Source: Candolleomyces eurysporus (Eukaryota; Basidiomycota; Agaricomycetes; Agaricales; Psathyrellaceae). From it: a stretch of 64,000 bases of DNA. Positions 11,582-24,486 of this stretch are shown here, in pieces (position 1 is the first letter of the stretch; each line of letters starts with the position of its first letter). The stretch lies in assembly GCA_027579435.1 (NCBI GenBank), contig JANBPK010000015.1:1-64000 (forward strand), read 5' to 3'. A program made the position numbers and the translations under genes. The notes beneath the pieces were generated by a model. The model was not told the DNA's origin, made no database searches, and was given only the letters and a program-made list of their open reading frames with translations.

Positions 11582-11789
11582 GGGTTGGGAGAGATTGATC
11601 GACGTCTGAATCTGAACAGTACGTTTTGCTTCAGACCAAGTAATGAGAGATATTTACTCACAAATGCAGATCATAGTCCAGAGAACTGGTTGCCAATTGA
11701 CTTGGAGAGTGGAGGCAGTGAATATCAGTCTTATTTCTCGAGTTCTGTATTTGTTTGTAATTTTGAGTCCAATCTTGTACTTCGTGGAC

Positions 11790-11950
11790 CGCGTGTAATC
11801 GACCTTGTTACAGCTGTAGTGGGATGGCATCAAGGCTGAGAAAAGCTAAATCCATTTGAAGGATTCAGCCACTTTCGCAGGAGCTCTCGTAAAGGGTCCC
11901 CCTCGCTGACTACTGCCATCTCGACTGTGAGGCCTCTTGACCAGCAAAGT
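11790..11950 (-). pseudogene. Kinase-like copy iv (3' remnant)
   Basis: The minus strand ends in LRKWLNPSNGFSF, matching the C-terminus of copy i (LLDSSNGFSFN). The DNA at about 11795-11886 is a close direct repeat of 14884-14975 in copy v (ATCGACCTTGTTACAGCTG and onward). Only this 3' end remains. Confidence 0.5.
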
Positions 11951-12566
11951 CTTCAAATCTATGCCCCCAGAGAGATGGACACCAGCATTAATACTTATTT
12001 GAACAACGTCAAGTAGCTTAGAAGACCATATGAATAGAAACACACCCGCATTCCCCCGTTTTTACATTGAGCGACACCTCTCAGTGCCATCAATGACCCA
12101 AAGTTGGACGCAGGCGCAAGCTCGAGATAGGGGCTGAATACGAATTCTCTGAACGTATAGATTTTAAAAAACGCGCTGAATCGTTTTCTGTAGCAAAAAT
12201 TCAACTTTTGTTAAAAGGAATTCTCAACAGTCGGCCTGGGTCGCAAGATTCAGGCATGAACCCCCTCTTAAACCCACTCATATTCAATGTCCTTTTAACA
12301 GTTTGTTCTCTCCACCCTAAAACAGCTTCAAACGCGTTCATCATAGTAAATTATGCGTATAAAGTGAACCGGACACAATCGCGGAACATCCGAGTGGGAA
12401 GTAAACAGAACCAAACAGACCGCAGATTGCCCGCGCTAAACAGCGAGCCAGCCGGCCTCACCGTCACCACCCGCCCAAGGTGTGGTCATGGTTCTAAAAT
12501 GGGCTGGGCTGGATTGGCTTTAGCGTACCTCGCCTTGCCACGGAGACCGCTTGTCCTGCAACCACC
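11951..12566. other. Intergenic, no gene seen
   Basis: Non-coding between a kinase-like remnant and the EB1 gene. The last part is the EB1 promoter and 5' leader. Confidence 0.45.
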
Positions 12567-13634
12567 ATGTCCTCGAGAACAGACCTCCTCGCCTGGCTGA
12601 ACGAGCTCCTACAAATCAACTACACCAAGATTGAGCAATGTGGTACTGGCGGGGCGTACTGCCAGATCATGGACTCTATATATGGTGCGTATCACTGGCC
12701 GTCGTTGGTGGTGTTGGGGGGTGCTGAGAGCTCGATGTTCTATTAATTTATCCCTGGGTGGGCTGTGGGGAACGTATAGGTGATTTACCCATGAACAGAG
12801 TCAAGATGAACTCGAAACACGAGTACGAATACGTGGCCAACTACAAAATTCTCCAAAACGTGTTCAAAGCCAGAAAAATTGACAAGGTACGTGTAAAACA
12901 GCACCATATCCCCTCCAACCCCTTCATTTCCTTCTGACTCAAATGCACGCATTTCCAGCCCATCCCGGTGGAGAAGCTCGTCAAATGCAAAATGCAGTAC
13001 GTAACACTCTCCTATGACGCCACCCACTCATCCCAACCCCTATAACCAGGGATAACCTCGAATTCCTCCAATGGATCAAGAGATTCTGGGAATCCAACTA
13101 TGGAGGGCAAGGATACGACGCGGTTGCACGTCGAAAAGGCGCTACGCTCGAACCTCCCGCCACCCCCCGGAGCACCTCAGGCGCTGCTGCTGGCGGGAAT
13201 AAGGCTAGTAGCAGGTCACCGTTGGGTGGATCCAGGTCTGCGTCTGCGTCGTCGAATGAGGGTGTGCAGCAGCTGCAGGCTCAGGTCGGTGAGCTAAACG
13301 GACAGCTCGAGGGTCTGGAGAAGGAGAGGGAATTTTATTTCCAGAAGGTGTGTCTACGTGGTCCCGATACCGATAATACTCATACTGATGGGTGGATGGT
13401 TCATCAATCTGACGTGTCTAGCTTCGTGAAATCGAGATCCTCATTCAAGAGTTCACAGAAGGGAAGGAGGAAAATGAAGTCTTCAAGAAAATTAAGAATA
13501 TTCTTTACTCGACGGAGGTCAGTCAAGCTACTCTTCTCCCTCTACAGCTCGTACCCGTTTTTCTCATGCTTTAGTTTTTGTGAACCCTACAGGACGGATT
13601 CGAAGGTGGGGGCGCGGCGGACGAGACTTTCTAG
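12567..13634 (+). CDS. EB1-family microtubule plus-end-tracking protein
   Basis: Six exons, 12567-12684, 12780-12886, 12959-12996, 13050-13347, 13422-13517 and 13593-13634, join in phase to 232 residues. The N-terminal calponin-homology domain is clear: [81 protein letters not shown] Ser/Gly/Ala-rich linker follows, then the EB-homology coiled coil ([36 protein letters not shown]), and an acidic tail ending AADETF. EB1 proteins (fission yeast Mal3, budding yeast Bim1) track growing microtubule ends and recruit partners such as CAP-Gly proteins through a C-terminal EEY/F. Here the last residues are DETF, a weaker form of that motif. Confidence 0.96.
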
Positions 13635-14880
13635 AACAATCGCTGCTATTCCTCACACTGTCATTCTTAGTACCTACTGCTACTCATTGACCCTGTCATC
13701 CCTTGGCTGTCGAGGTCGTCTTAATCGATACATATCGGACCTGTATCAACCACATCCTCACCTGGGTAGAGCCGAAGCCTAAACCACCTTTCGAGACTAC
13801 CTCCTACTTATACTCTATCCACCTTTTCAATGCATTCTTCACCATTCGTCATTTATCAACCGTCCTTTCATCCTACAACTCTGCTGTAGAGGTACCCGTC
13901 CAAACTGCCATGGAGGCAGGCGGGTGACAGCTGCTTCATGATGTATGCTCTGTATGGCATCGCGAGACGGTTAAACGGTAACCCTCCGATGCTCGCACGC
14001 ACTCCATTGAACGAAGTCAATGTCCATTGACCCGTGCTTGTTACTTCGAGATTATAAGTTGTCGTTTTCGCACCGGGTCGCGTGTTCAACTCTAGGTCTC
14101 CGGATACAGGCAGCAGGGAAGTTGGAGAACGTAGGGAAAATGGCCTTGCTGTGAACATCNAAAAAAGACAAAAACAAAAGAAACATCGTTTACTAATGGG
14201 TTCGTGTTTTGTTGGCCTGAGATTTTCTCTGCGCTGAGGGCTTCGTATTTTTGGCCTGGATGTATAATACCATCACAGACACTTCGCTTTTTGACATCCC
14301 ACCTATTCCACCAGCAATTGCAATTGTACGACGCCGCATCTGTTCGTCTTGCCCTGACTAATAAAACGTATGTTGGGTTTCAACCCACGATGAAGATAAT
14401 CACGATCAACTATAGTCTCGCGAACCAAGTTCTCAACGGGGGTAATAAACGTCTTTGCCCCTTACCTTGCGTCCGAGCACGCATCCGTCCCCCAAGCAAA
14501 AACTCTGGGGGCGGCTCACGTCTCAGTAGGGGACAAAAAGGGGAGCCTTAAGTTTGTCCCCTTCACGAAAGATACGGTCCAACGCATCGACACCGCTCGC
14601 GATGAATCCATCCCGGTCGTCCATGCCACCTAAATGCCGCATTCCAACCGAAGACGTCACATTCGTTGCTGAACAAGTGGTAGAGGAGAGCAAGACCGAG
14701 TCATGGGTTCAAGTTCTCGCAGATGATCATAATGAATGTGGATTCCGAGTAAATAGCAATTCTTAAAATTCCGTCTATTCCTCGATCATATACCGGAGCA
14801 CAATCGATAAGCAGAGAAGGGTAGAGAGAGATGTAGGATCATCGCCCACCACAGCCAAAAGCGCCTCACTAAGCTGGACT
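13635..14880. other. Intergenic, with an N at 14160
   Basis: No supported gene. Short open frames at 13868-14158 (minus) and 14554-14766 (plus) have no recognisable features. A single N precedes an A6 run at 14160. Confidence 0.45.
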
Positions 14881-14883
14881 GCG

Positions 14884-15960
14884 TATAATCGACCTTGTTA
14901 CAGCTGAAGTGAGATCGCATCAAGTCTGAGAGAAAGCAAAATCCATTCGAAGAATTCAGTCACTTTTAGCAGGAGTAGATGGTCTGCCTCCCGTAAGGAG
15001 TCGTGTTCCTGTAATTGACAGGATCTATAACCCGCCATCGGTGGACAACGCTCTGCGTTGGGCGGGTGTGCTGGGGACTGTGGGCCGGTCCGAGGAGCCA
15101 GGGTATTCCTAATTATTATTTTTTTCTAGTAGGCCAGGGGCTCCGATGCAGGACCCTACGAATAGCGATTTCAAAGCTAGCGAGTAAGTACACGCATCCT
15201 CCCCAAATCAAATTCAGGAATGGACACGAACAAGATTTTCGGAAAACATGCTTTTCTTTGGCGGTCCGTCGGGTACACTCCTGTCCAAGAGACCCTGGTT
15301 CCAGGACAGCAAGAGGAGAGTTTTCATTGCTCCGTTCCTAGGCATTCCACGGAGATCCAAGTTTGAAAGAGGCAGGGTCCAAAGATACTCTTTTCCAGCC
15401 CCCTCAAGAGATAGACTCCAGTCTGGAATCTCGCCATCTTCGGTGTCTTCGAATGAGCAAATCCTCTCTTCCTGGGGGACGAAAGTTGCATCCGGGTTGC
15501 CAAGTTGCCCACCCATCGTGGAAGAGAAGAAACTGTATTTGCGAGGAATTGACGTGCCTCGAAAATCCGCGAGCTATTCATAGATCCAAACTACGCGTGC
15601 TAGATTGCGACAGAGTTCCATCTTCGCGAACTTGAGACACAGCCTCTGAAAGACTCGAAAGTAAGTTTTGACCACCCCAAGCTGCGGACACTACTTGTGC
15701 AAAAAAGTAGTAACCATTCGTCCTTCCGATATGCGGGTTTGGGGAGACGACCATCAGCACTGGAGGTGTCTTTTGACGGTCAGGAATCAGGTGCAGAGAG
15801 CGCAGGTTCTTGTCCTCCTAAGGGGGACAGGGAAATGAGGGCGATACGCGTATACTTTGAAAGAGAATGGTCTCCCAAGCATGACCGAGGTCGAAAACAT
15901 TGCTCTGAACGACAGCAGGCAAATCCAGAGCTGCGGCACCCAACCAAGGTCACAGCTTCA
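14884..15960 (-). pseudogene. Kinase-like protein, copy v (nearly full length, decayed)
   Basis: Minus-strand remnant covering most of the family. PSKDTSSADG lies near 15755-15775 with a stop just before it. It is followed by RTNGYYFFAQVVSAAWGGQ (15680-15740), SFFSSTMGGQLGNPDATFVP and RICSFEDTEDG (15430-15540), then after a gap VVHRWRVID (about 15030-15060, aspartate kept but the following FDRS lost), and the 3' end NSSNGFCFLS near 14940. Several frame changes and stops separate these blocks. It is therefore a pseudogene, collinear with copy i at 2760-3961. Confidence 0.6.
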
Positions 15961-16782
15961 AGCTGTGAGGGAGCTCGGCAGGATGTCAGTCTGCGGGAAG
16001 AGAACAGAGTGCGAAACTTTGTTTTATTCGGTCAGAACCATCTGCCACGCGGTGGTATCACAAAGTCCTTGCCGTCGAAGTTCGTAAATCCCACCATTCT
16101 CCTCAAATTTGACAATTGCATTACGACGAATCGTACGTACACACGGCAAACGTACGAATTTGTTTAATCTCAATACGAAAACAGAATAAACATCGAAAGC
16201 GTGTACAGAGTGGGCCGACAAAAGGAAAGCGACAGCAAAACCGAGGAACAATCCAACAGAACATNAAAAAGGTTTCATCAATCATAACAGTCAAGCCAGG
16301 AGGGAGAAAGGCAGCGGGATAGGTAGGGGTAACGACGTAGTAGGACACAACGGACAGAGAGAAACAGTGACAGCACAAGTCGAGCGGTTCTCTCTATCCG
16401 GATTGTGCCAGATGGGGGCAATGAGGCATGCAGAAAAAAGTGCGTAATGAGGAACGATGTGACACAGTTGATATGTATATGTATGGATGAATGGTATGAA
16501 TGATGATAAGGTTGCAAGTGCAATAGACATTAAGGGGCGTTAGAATGTGGAAAGCAAGACGAACGACAGCGACAGCGACAAGCGATGAACGACGATTGAC
16601 AGACGAGAACCTGAAAGGACAATAATAGAAAAAGCTTTTGGTTGGGTGGTCGAAAGCGAAACTCAAAGTCCGAAAAGGGCGAGGGAGAGAAAATATAATA
16701 GGGACATTATACCGGCCAATTAGGTGTTATTCTTCTTTCTAAGCGGATGTTCAGTTCAAGGACGATGGACAGGACTAAATCT
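15961..16782. other. Intergenic / 3' flank, N at 16265
   Basis: No supported coding frame. The N precedes an A5 run. The right half is the 3' flank of the minus-strand RING/RRM gene. Confidence 0.4.
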
Positions 16783-19700
16783 TCACGAAAGGCCTGCCAG
16801 ACGATGCGCCAGCGCTTGGACAAGGTTGGCTTCGACGCCAAATTCCTTTGCTAGATCTTCGAATGAGGCTCCGGGTCGAGTTTCGCTATCCTTGGAACGG
16901 AGAACGTCTTCCTTATCGATGGGAGTCTGCAGCATGTTGGGGCTGGGGGCTTGGTCCGTAGAAGTGCCACTGCTCTCGGGTCGAACATCAAAGGACCTCT
17001 CGGTCGGTGGGACAGGGATACCGCGTTGAGTGAGTAGATCAGAGAGCCTTCGAACCTGTTCCCCAGTGAAGACTACCGAAGCGCGGTCAAAGAGAATTCG
17101 AGCGTCGAACCGAGTTGAGCTCACCTTGACAATTGACTGCGGCCTTGGCCAGTTCGTGAACGAGCTCCATGGTATGCTCTTGGTCAGCATTTGAACCTTG
17201 ACGAGCCTTCTCCACTCGTGGAATTAGCTCCCGTAGGCCGACTAGAACAACATTAGAATCTGGATAAACAAAACGTAACAGCAACGCATACCGCAGGTCA
17301 AATCTAGAAAACGCGCGTTGAATAACCTCATTTGAAGAACTAGACGAAATATGGAACATACCAAACAGCTTGTCACGAGTGCTGGCAGACCAGAAGACGC
17401 GACTGTCAATGTCCGGGGGGAACTTGCAGAGCAAGGTGATCAAGGAATGGAAGGGCAAAACGGGGACCTTCAAGAAGTGAGACTGGATGAAGAAAATTAG
17501 AATTTGGATCACCGAGCAGAAAAAATTACGAACGTCTGGAGATTGGATAAGGTGACGCAACGAGTTGATTTCACTATCAGTCAAGAGCCCGACATCAATA
17601 GCACGAGCAATCAAATCGCCCTCCAAGCGAGCAAGCGAGGGGTTAGGACCTTCGAAGGTGCCTCTCCAGCTTGGGAAGAGCTATGGACAGCATCAGTACA
17701 ATATTCGTTGGGAATGGGAGTGACAGCATACGTTGGTCATTAGCTCCTCCTGGGTGCTTCGAGTAACGGTAACACCACGAGCACGCTTGCCCCGACCCAA
17801 AACACTTCCACGCTCCTTCCTGCCAAAGGCGTTGGGACGAGAGGTCTCTCCGCGCAAGATAGCACCAGCGACCGCGGGATCCTTGACTTCGACATAAGCG
17901 TGACTCAAGGTCTTGCCTTTGTTGTCTAGTAGAACATAGACGCGCTCGACGGGTTGCTGAAGCCACGCAGTGATTTGACGAGGGGTAATATCCTGAAAAG
18001 CAAATCAGATATGAATGGCTTCGAAGGGGCGCAGAACATAAAGGATCAAGACATACCCAGGGGACGTTATCGATACGCAACACAGCATTATGCTTCAAGC
18101 CTTGACGGCCGCTCTGATGTTCAAGTTTAGGCGTGCTGGCTCGGATGTCTGAAGGGTCGAACCCAAGCTCGAAGGCGCTGTCCAAATCTTGGGACTGTCC
18201 GAACTGGGAAGCCGTAGACTCGGTGAAAGCATTGAACGTTGGTTGAGGCGACCGAGGGAGACTAGCAGGCTGGTCAGTCTTGAGATGGCCGTCAGAGGCA
18301 GGCTTTTTGACGGTGACCAACTTGAAGTCGGCCACCTTGTTGTTGCAGACAGCACACTGCATATCTTTCTCGCCTACGATGTTCAAAGCACTGGTGAGAC
18401 AAGCAGAGCATAAGGGGTGGGCACATGGTTGTAGGACAGCAAGACTGGAAGGGTATGAAGCGAGACAAACTGAGCAGTCAGTGGGGGTGATGGGCGGCAG
18501 GGGCACAGCAGGCTCGATGTCACTCTTGACGGAAATCACAGGGCTGGGAAGGAAGCTAGTGGTGGATGTCGGGGTGAGGTATTGGGGATGACCGAGAGGC
18601 ATTTGGGGCATTGGTGCGTGCATTCCTGGCGGGGGAAGGGAAACGAAGGATGGCTTCGCAAGATAGTGACCAAAGACAGGCTCTCCAGAAGTATAAAAGG
18701 TCGACGTAGCAGGGGAGGGGAACGACAGACTGAACTGAGGTTGGGAGGCATGGAATTGGTGCTCGACGCTCTCGGGGATGGTGTTGAGGACATGACTACC
18801 GTAGGCAGAAGGCGGATCGAAGAACGGGTCTGCGAAGGTGTTGGACTGATTCATCGCCGACTTGTTTTCATTCCGGCCAACGGAGGAGTATCCAAAAACG
18901 TTGGAGGTGTGGTTTTGGAGGTCGAGGGAGAAGGATTCGTCGTAATGATCTTCGTTGTTGAGATCACTATCGTATTCGTAATCATGTTCGTGGATATTGA
19001 ATAAATCAAGAGAGGTGTCGTGGTTGAGATTGATGTTCATACTGGTGCTTCCCCGTGGGACATTGTTCGAGAGCATCGGGACCTGACAATGATGAGATGA
19101 CGGTAATAAAAAATAGCCAATTCAACTCACTGCGCCAAAAGCCTCACGCCTGCGTGGCTGGGCGGGATCAGTCAAGCTACCCTTGAGTTTGAGCTGGGCA
19201 GAGAGTGCCCGATTAGGCGGGGGGGTTGACATGACGTTGCCGACTGCGCCAAGGGCTCGCCTAGTCCTAACAGGCGATGAAGTCAAGGGCATCGTGCAGT
19301 TCGCGTTGCGCACCGCCATGGGCGAGCAGTTGGAACTGTTATTTTCTGGCATCGATGCATGAGACAGTGCACGAGGACGCGTGGCCGCCGATTGGCTCAG
19401 GGATCTACGATGGTAAGACATGAACGGCGGAGGGAGCAAAGCTACGTCGCTGGTCAGAATCGCCCGGGAAAATGAAGAGACCGGGGCTTACATTCATCGA
19501 CAGACAAAATGCTGGAATCATTGCCAACGTCGGAGGTAGTCTTGTCGCTTGCTGTATGCCGTCAAGGAAAAGTCAACGTATGGAAAGATAAATATGGAAA
19601 TATAGGGTCCACCTTCGTCGTCGCCGAAGTGGGAGACATCCTGGAGCCCGCCTTTGCTCGTTGACGAGACTCGAATGCCATGCTGGCTTGCGCGTGCCCG

Positions 19701-20111
19701 CCAGTTCTCGGCGAGATCGGCGAGACTCCCTTTCGTCTCTGCGCTGTCGACGCTAATATTGCGAACGTCTGCTGAACGCCCAGTGCCAAGTCGCTTCCTT
19801 ACAAGAAACGAGACGTTGTCTGGCGTAGTTAATGTCGACGATCCCGAGTCTGAGGACCGCAGACTCAATGGAGTGTACGGCGTGGACGGCGTGTTGGGCG
19901 ACCTGTAGGCCGACTGCGAATGGCGATGTTGATGTCGAGGGAGCCTTTGAGGCGTCACCGGCTGGCCTTTTGCTGGGCGGGTCGTCGCGGGGGACGTCGG
20001 GACAGAGAACGAGTGGAACGCTGGGGCGTGGGCGGACATGGTGAGGGCGTGGACGTTGTTGTTGTCGACGACGAGCCGGTCGTTGACGAACGAAAACAAG
20101 TGATGTGACAT
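16783..20111 (-). CDS. RING-finger plus RNA-recognition-motif protein
   Basis: Ten exons on the minus strand join in phase to about 947 residues: 20111-19613, 19551-19492, 19441-19131, 19082-18057, 17992-17732, 17680-17534, 17482-17362, 17303-17292, 17241-17125, 17072-16783. The start could also be the in-frame ATG at 20039 (MSAHAPAFHSFSVP). The N-terminal half is low-complexity and Ser/Pro-rich, with an acidic stretch (NIHEHDYEYDSDLNNEDHYD). A RING-like cysteine/histidine cluster follows: CSVCLASYPSSLAVLQPCAH, PLCSACL, MQCAVC. Then comes an RRM-like domain (LRIDNVPWDITPRQITAWL, VYVLLDNKGKTLSHAYVEVK) followed by a helical region (RDKLF, VGLRELIPRVEKARQG) and an Ala-rich C-terminal helix (FEDLAKEFGVEANLVQALAH). 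Exon 8 is only 12 nt. The domains suggest an RNA-binding protein with possible ubiquitin-ligase activity; the precise role is unknown to me. Confidence 0.85.
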
Positions 20112-21089
20112 CAACTCAACTGTGACAAGTACTAAAACGCGCTCCACGTGCTCCGGCCGCGCAATGTGACCGTGTAAATCACGTGTAGAAGCAGACGCGT
20201 CTCAAGCTTAAATGACGTGACGCGTCGAGGATTCATCGCCTTTGGTTCATCACAGCACCCAGGAGGTTTCCTAGTTATAGTGCGGAGCGCATTAGGCTGA
20301 CTTGCATCCCGGGGAATAAAGCATAGACCAGACACCAAGGCCAAAAAGTTACTAGTCGATTCGACTTTCACAACGTCCCCGCAGAGGAACGAAGCCATTA
20401 TAGCACGTCTTGTACTTTCAACAAGCATATCTTGACTTCTGTTCCCCTTATGCCCGCCGAATCTTTCCTATTGACCCTGACATAAGGCGGGAGCTTCTGT
20501 TTGGCTATGTTTGTATTACCCTTCGGTGCTTTTTGGGAACAATGCCTCTGAAGGAAATCGTATGGATTCCCCAGAAAGTCACTACAGACGCCTGTTTGGC
20601 AGTTGAAAGGCCACATGACATAACGATCTCTTCAGAGCCAAGAAACGACGGGGAAATAGTTGGGATTTTGTACGGCTGGCGCCCAGAGCGAATACCCGAA
20701 GATTCCAGTAGTTGAGGGTAGCAAAGGCGGCGAATGGCTTGTAAATTTGAGATGTACGCTTCCAAGTACATACAGATGAACCTCTGTTGCTCAACACTGC
20801 GTAAAACGTGGGCCCAGGTACTGCAAATGCATGGGCGGGAGGGTGTCCTCGTACAATGGCGGAAATTCAAACTCCGCATGTACGCCCAAAAAGGAAAGAC
20901 GCCAACCTCGATCAACTCCTTTGTTCTGCGTACAACAATCGCTTGTTGGTGCACAATGCAAAAGCTGTTCTTAAATACAAGACTCGAAATGGCTCAACAC
21001 CTCGTCTTCCTCCAGTTTGACATCTTTCCCAGTCGACTTCTGACTATCTCTACCAACTCTCACGACCTTTCTATAAGTAACGAATTCAA
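20112..21089. other. Divergent intergenic region
   Basis: Lies between the start of the minus-strand RING/RRM gene and the start of the plus-strand disordered-protein gene. A 149-residue minus frame (20505-20954) and a 101-residue plus frame overlap but show no domain or splice structure, so I do not call a gene. Both promoters should lie here. Confidence 0.45.
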
Positions 21090-23147
21090 ATGAACTTCAA
21101 CGTCTCAGACTGTGAGTTGTCTTGTGTTTCAAATATTTTCTCATACTGACCGGGATATCTGGGCAGTTATTTCTATGGACTCCCTGTCTCGCAAGGCACG
21201 CGTTGCTCGCTGCCAACGCACCAGAGCATCATCACTTAGAGAATCGAAGCCTCTGCCTCATATTCCAGAGGAAGAGCCTGAAGCGCGCTCGAGATCGCCC
21301 TCACCCATGCCATCGACAAGCTGCAACACTCCTCAAACTCCAGCGCTCAAGGCACGAAGACGGCGTTGCAACCTCTCACCATCTGAAATCCAAATTGCCC
21401 GGGATTTCGTTGGAATTGGCGACGACGACGACACGTCGGATCGCGAGGACAGGCTCTTGCTCGTCCCCCCATCATCTGGTCGTTTCGCAAAAGGCTCCAG
21501 CCCAGTTCCATCACCAGACTCCTTCCGCCTCACCTTCACCGACGCATCCTATAACTTCCCCCACCCACCAATCCCAACGCCAACTTCCCTGACCTCGAGG
21601 CACATCGAGTCCTTCTATGGCTCCTCCAAGAGTCCAGAGACTTCCCCATGCAGCTCGGAACAGCCGCTTACACCCTCTTCGTCTGATGATGAATTCTTTG
21701 GACTGCCTTCCCCAAAATTCAACCCCCGTCGGGCAGCCATTCAACCTCTCGTCATCCGAAAACACACCTCTCTGTCAAGCTCCCCTGTAACTGAGCCCGA
21801 CTTCCTTGTTCCGACAAAGCCTACCGACAGCGCTCAGCCCGCTCTCTCGCCGTTCACCTCCGAAGAATCCTCGTCCGACTCCGAGTCTGACGCAGAGTCT
21901 GACTCCGAGTGGTACCACAACGAACTCTCAAAAGTCCTCACCGTTCAAGCACGGACACCTGCGCCAGCTGCTACTGAAAAAGCTCGACCAGACTCTATCT
22001 TCATCTCGCCTCCCACCAAGCGCTTCTCCCGCGCCTTGCACCCCACTGACTCTCCGTTCTCACCGCGAAGGCAGAGCTACCGAATTCCCAACTACCCACC
22101 TCCTCCCGTTCCTTCTTCGTCGAGGCATCGCCCTATTTCTCCATTGGTGCCAATGAGTCCCACCTCGCCTTACAGCTCCAGGTTCTCCGTCAGCTCTCGC
22201 TCTCCCATCCGCCCTCCACCTAGGAGCAGCATCCCCGCGGACTTTGAGTTCGACCACGAAGATGACGCTTCGTCGTTCTCCTTCGCGCTGTACCAATACG
22301 AGGAAGAGGACGCTAGCCTCAAGAGCTTGTACTCCCAACCCTCCTTCGTCACCTCACCTTCACCTCTCGATGAGGTTGAATTCGACCTCGACATGGAGTA
22401 CCCTATGATGCTTCCTCTGTCTATCCCGGGAACCCCCGTCGACCTCGAGTCCGACTTTGCGACTGGGTTGGAAGAGTTGAGGTCCCCGCAGCGCAGTCTC
22501 CTGNCCCCTCTCCTCTCCCTTCTGTTCCCGAGGACCCTCAGGAGATGGCATCCATCTCGGATTTCTCGTTCTCGCCCTCTATCAAGGCTCCCGAACCCTG
22601 GTCTCCTTCTCGCGACAGCTTCAGCTCGTTCTACGTCTACACTCCCCCGATGTCGCCTACGAACCCTTCCCCTGCTCCTGCCGCTCCTGCAGCCCCAGTG
22701 CGGTTCACGATCGAGGACGAAGAGCGTGTGCTCAAGTCCAAGTGGAGCTCGTCGACCCTGGGGTCGATTAGGGAAGAGCATGAGAAGAGGATTTCGTCGA
22801 GGCTTAGGTTGTTCTCTCCTAGCAAGAAGCACTCGCGCAGCTCCAGCAAGACTGGAGTCAAGGTTCCCCAGACGCCTTTGTCTCCCATGTCGTTCCTCAC
22901 TTCCAGCCCCAGCAAGAAGGCCCAGCCAAAGCCTGTGGTCACCACCCCTACTCCTAGCCCCAAGAAGCATTCGAGGCAGCGCTCCAACGATGCTCTTGCG
23001 GCATACGGACAGAGTGGAGTCGGTGTGAAGAGGAGGGGAAGCTGCACCACTGTTAGTGATGCGGGGAGCGACGATAGTGCTTTGAGCTCGAGTAGCAGCG
23101 GCTTGAGGAGGAAGCCGATCCCTGTCGAGTTGTTTATGAGGAAGTAA
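21090..23147 (+). CDS. Serine/proline-rich intrinsically disordered protein
   Basis: A short first exon (21090-21111, MNFNVSD) and a 55-nt intron lead to exon 2 from 21167 (FISMDSLSRKARVAR), ending at 23147 with PIPVELFMRK. About 660 residues. The product is rich in Ser, Pro and charged residues, with acidic runs (SSSDSESDAESDSEW, DFEFDHEDDASSFSF) and basic Ser/Pro motifs (LRLFSPSKKHSRSS, SPSKKAQPKP, SPKKHSRQRS) that look like phosphorylation sites. No folded domain is recognisable. The frame breaks at the N at 22504 inside a C-run; one extra base there would join the two halves, so I treat it as one gene with an assembly ambiguity. Function unknown. Confidence 0.75.
22504..22504. other. Ambiguous base causing an apparent frameshift
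   Basis: N directly before CCCC. Upstream and downstream coding frames disagree across it; a homopolymer one base longer than shown would restore the frame. Confidence 0.7.
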
Positions 23148-23955
23148 TCGCGAGGCGGTCATGGACTCGATTTTGTATTTCATTTGCTCTTTTTGTTCTT
23201 GCCACCACCCACCGTATTCGTTCTTTAATCTTTTTCGTTCTTTGATCTCCACATCTCTTTATCACACACACTCTCTTCCTCTGTCTCCGTCTCTCTCTCT
23301 CTCTCTCTCATATCTTGATGTTTTTNTATCCAGTTTTCCATGCTCTCACACGACATACCACAATGCTTCTCTCATGGTCTCCTTTATTATTATTTCGCTT
23401 CGTTACTCATTCATACTCACAACTACGAACTTCCACGCTTAGAACATCCCAAACGTACTGTAGCATCTCCAACCTAGTAGTCTTGAAACCCATTGTATCA
23501 AATAGTCACTCGCTGTCGTTAATGAACATTAACATTATCGCTATCCACGTCGTCTGAATTTTCCACACAAGAAACGTAAAGGCCTTCTGCACACAATGGG
23601 GTTTCTCCCCACTTTCTCAGCGCTGATTCAACGTGGCCATTTCGTGGGGACGTTTAAACACGATAGTCGAGACACGCCTGCCTGTCGATCGCGCTTTGTT
23701 GATCACGGCGCGTCGCGCACGCGACAAAGGGCCGGGAGTCCGTTTAATGAGCCCAGGCGCCTAACAAAGCCAAACACACGCGAAACACGGGTACATAATT
23801 AAAGCAGACGCACGCCCACAGCCTTCTTACCTCCCAACCACCACCACCACCAACCGTCGCTCAGCAAGCTCACTCTCGTCGTCGGCCTCAAGTCTCGAGC
23901 CGAACACATACACACCGTCGTCGTTAACACTTAACACTCTCAACAACTCTTCGAT
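23148..23955. other. Intergenic, histone H4 promoter region
   Basis: Pyrimidine-rich 3' flank of the previous gene, then a C/A-rich leader just before the histone H4 ATG. No coding frame supported. Confidence 0.45.
23291..23309 (+). repeat. CT dinucleotide microsatellite
   Basis: Uninterrupted CT repeat in the 3' flank of the disordered-protein gene, followed shortly by an N at 23326 after a T5 run. Confidence 0.85.

Positions 23956-24486
<531 letters not shown>

Noticed and set aside
13868..14158. 96-residue minus frame upstream of the N at 14160
   Set aside because: No recognisable motif and no neighbouring exons; treated as chance.
11795..14975. Direct repeat of about 90 bp (11795-11886 and 14884-14975) as LTR ends
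   Set aside because: Both are the 3' end of the kinase-like family and enclose the unrelated EB1 gene, so they are gene remnants and not LTRs.
20505..20954. 149-residue minus-strand frame
   Set aside because: No domain, no splice structure, an overlapping frame of similar size on the other strand, and unlikely composition.
22170..23252. 360-residue antisense frame over the disordered-protein gene
   Set aside because: A shadow of a codon-biased coding strand; no domains.
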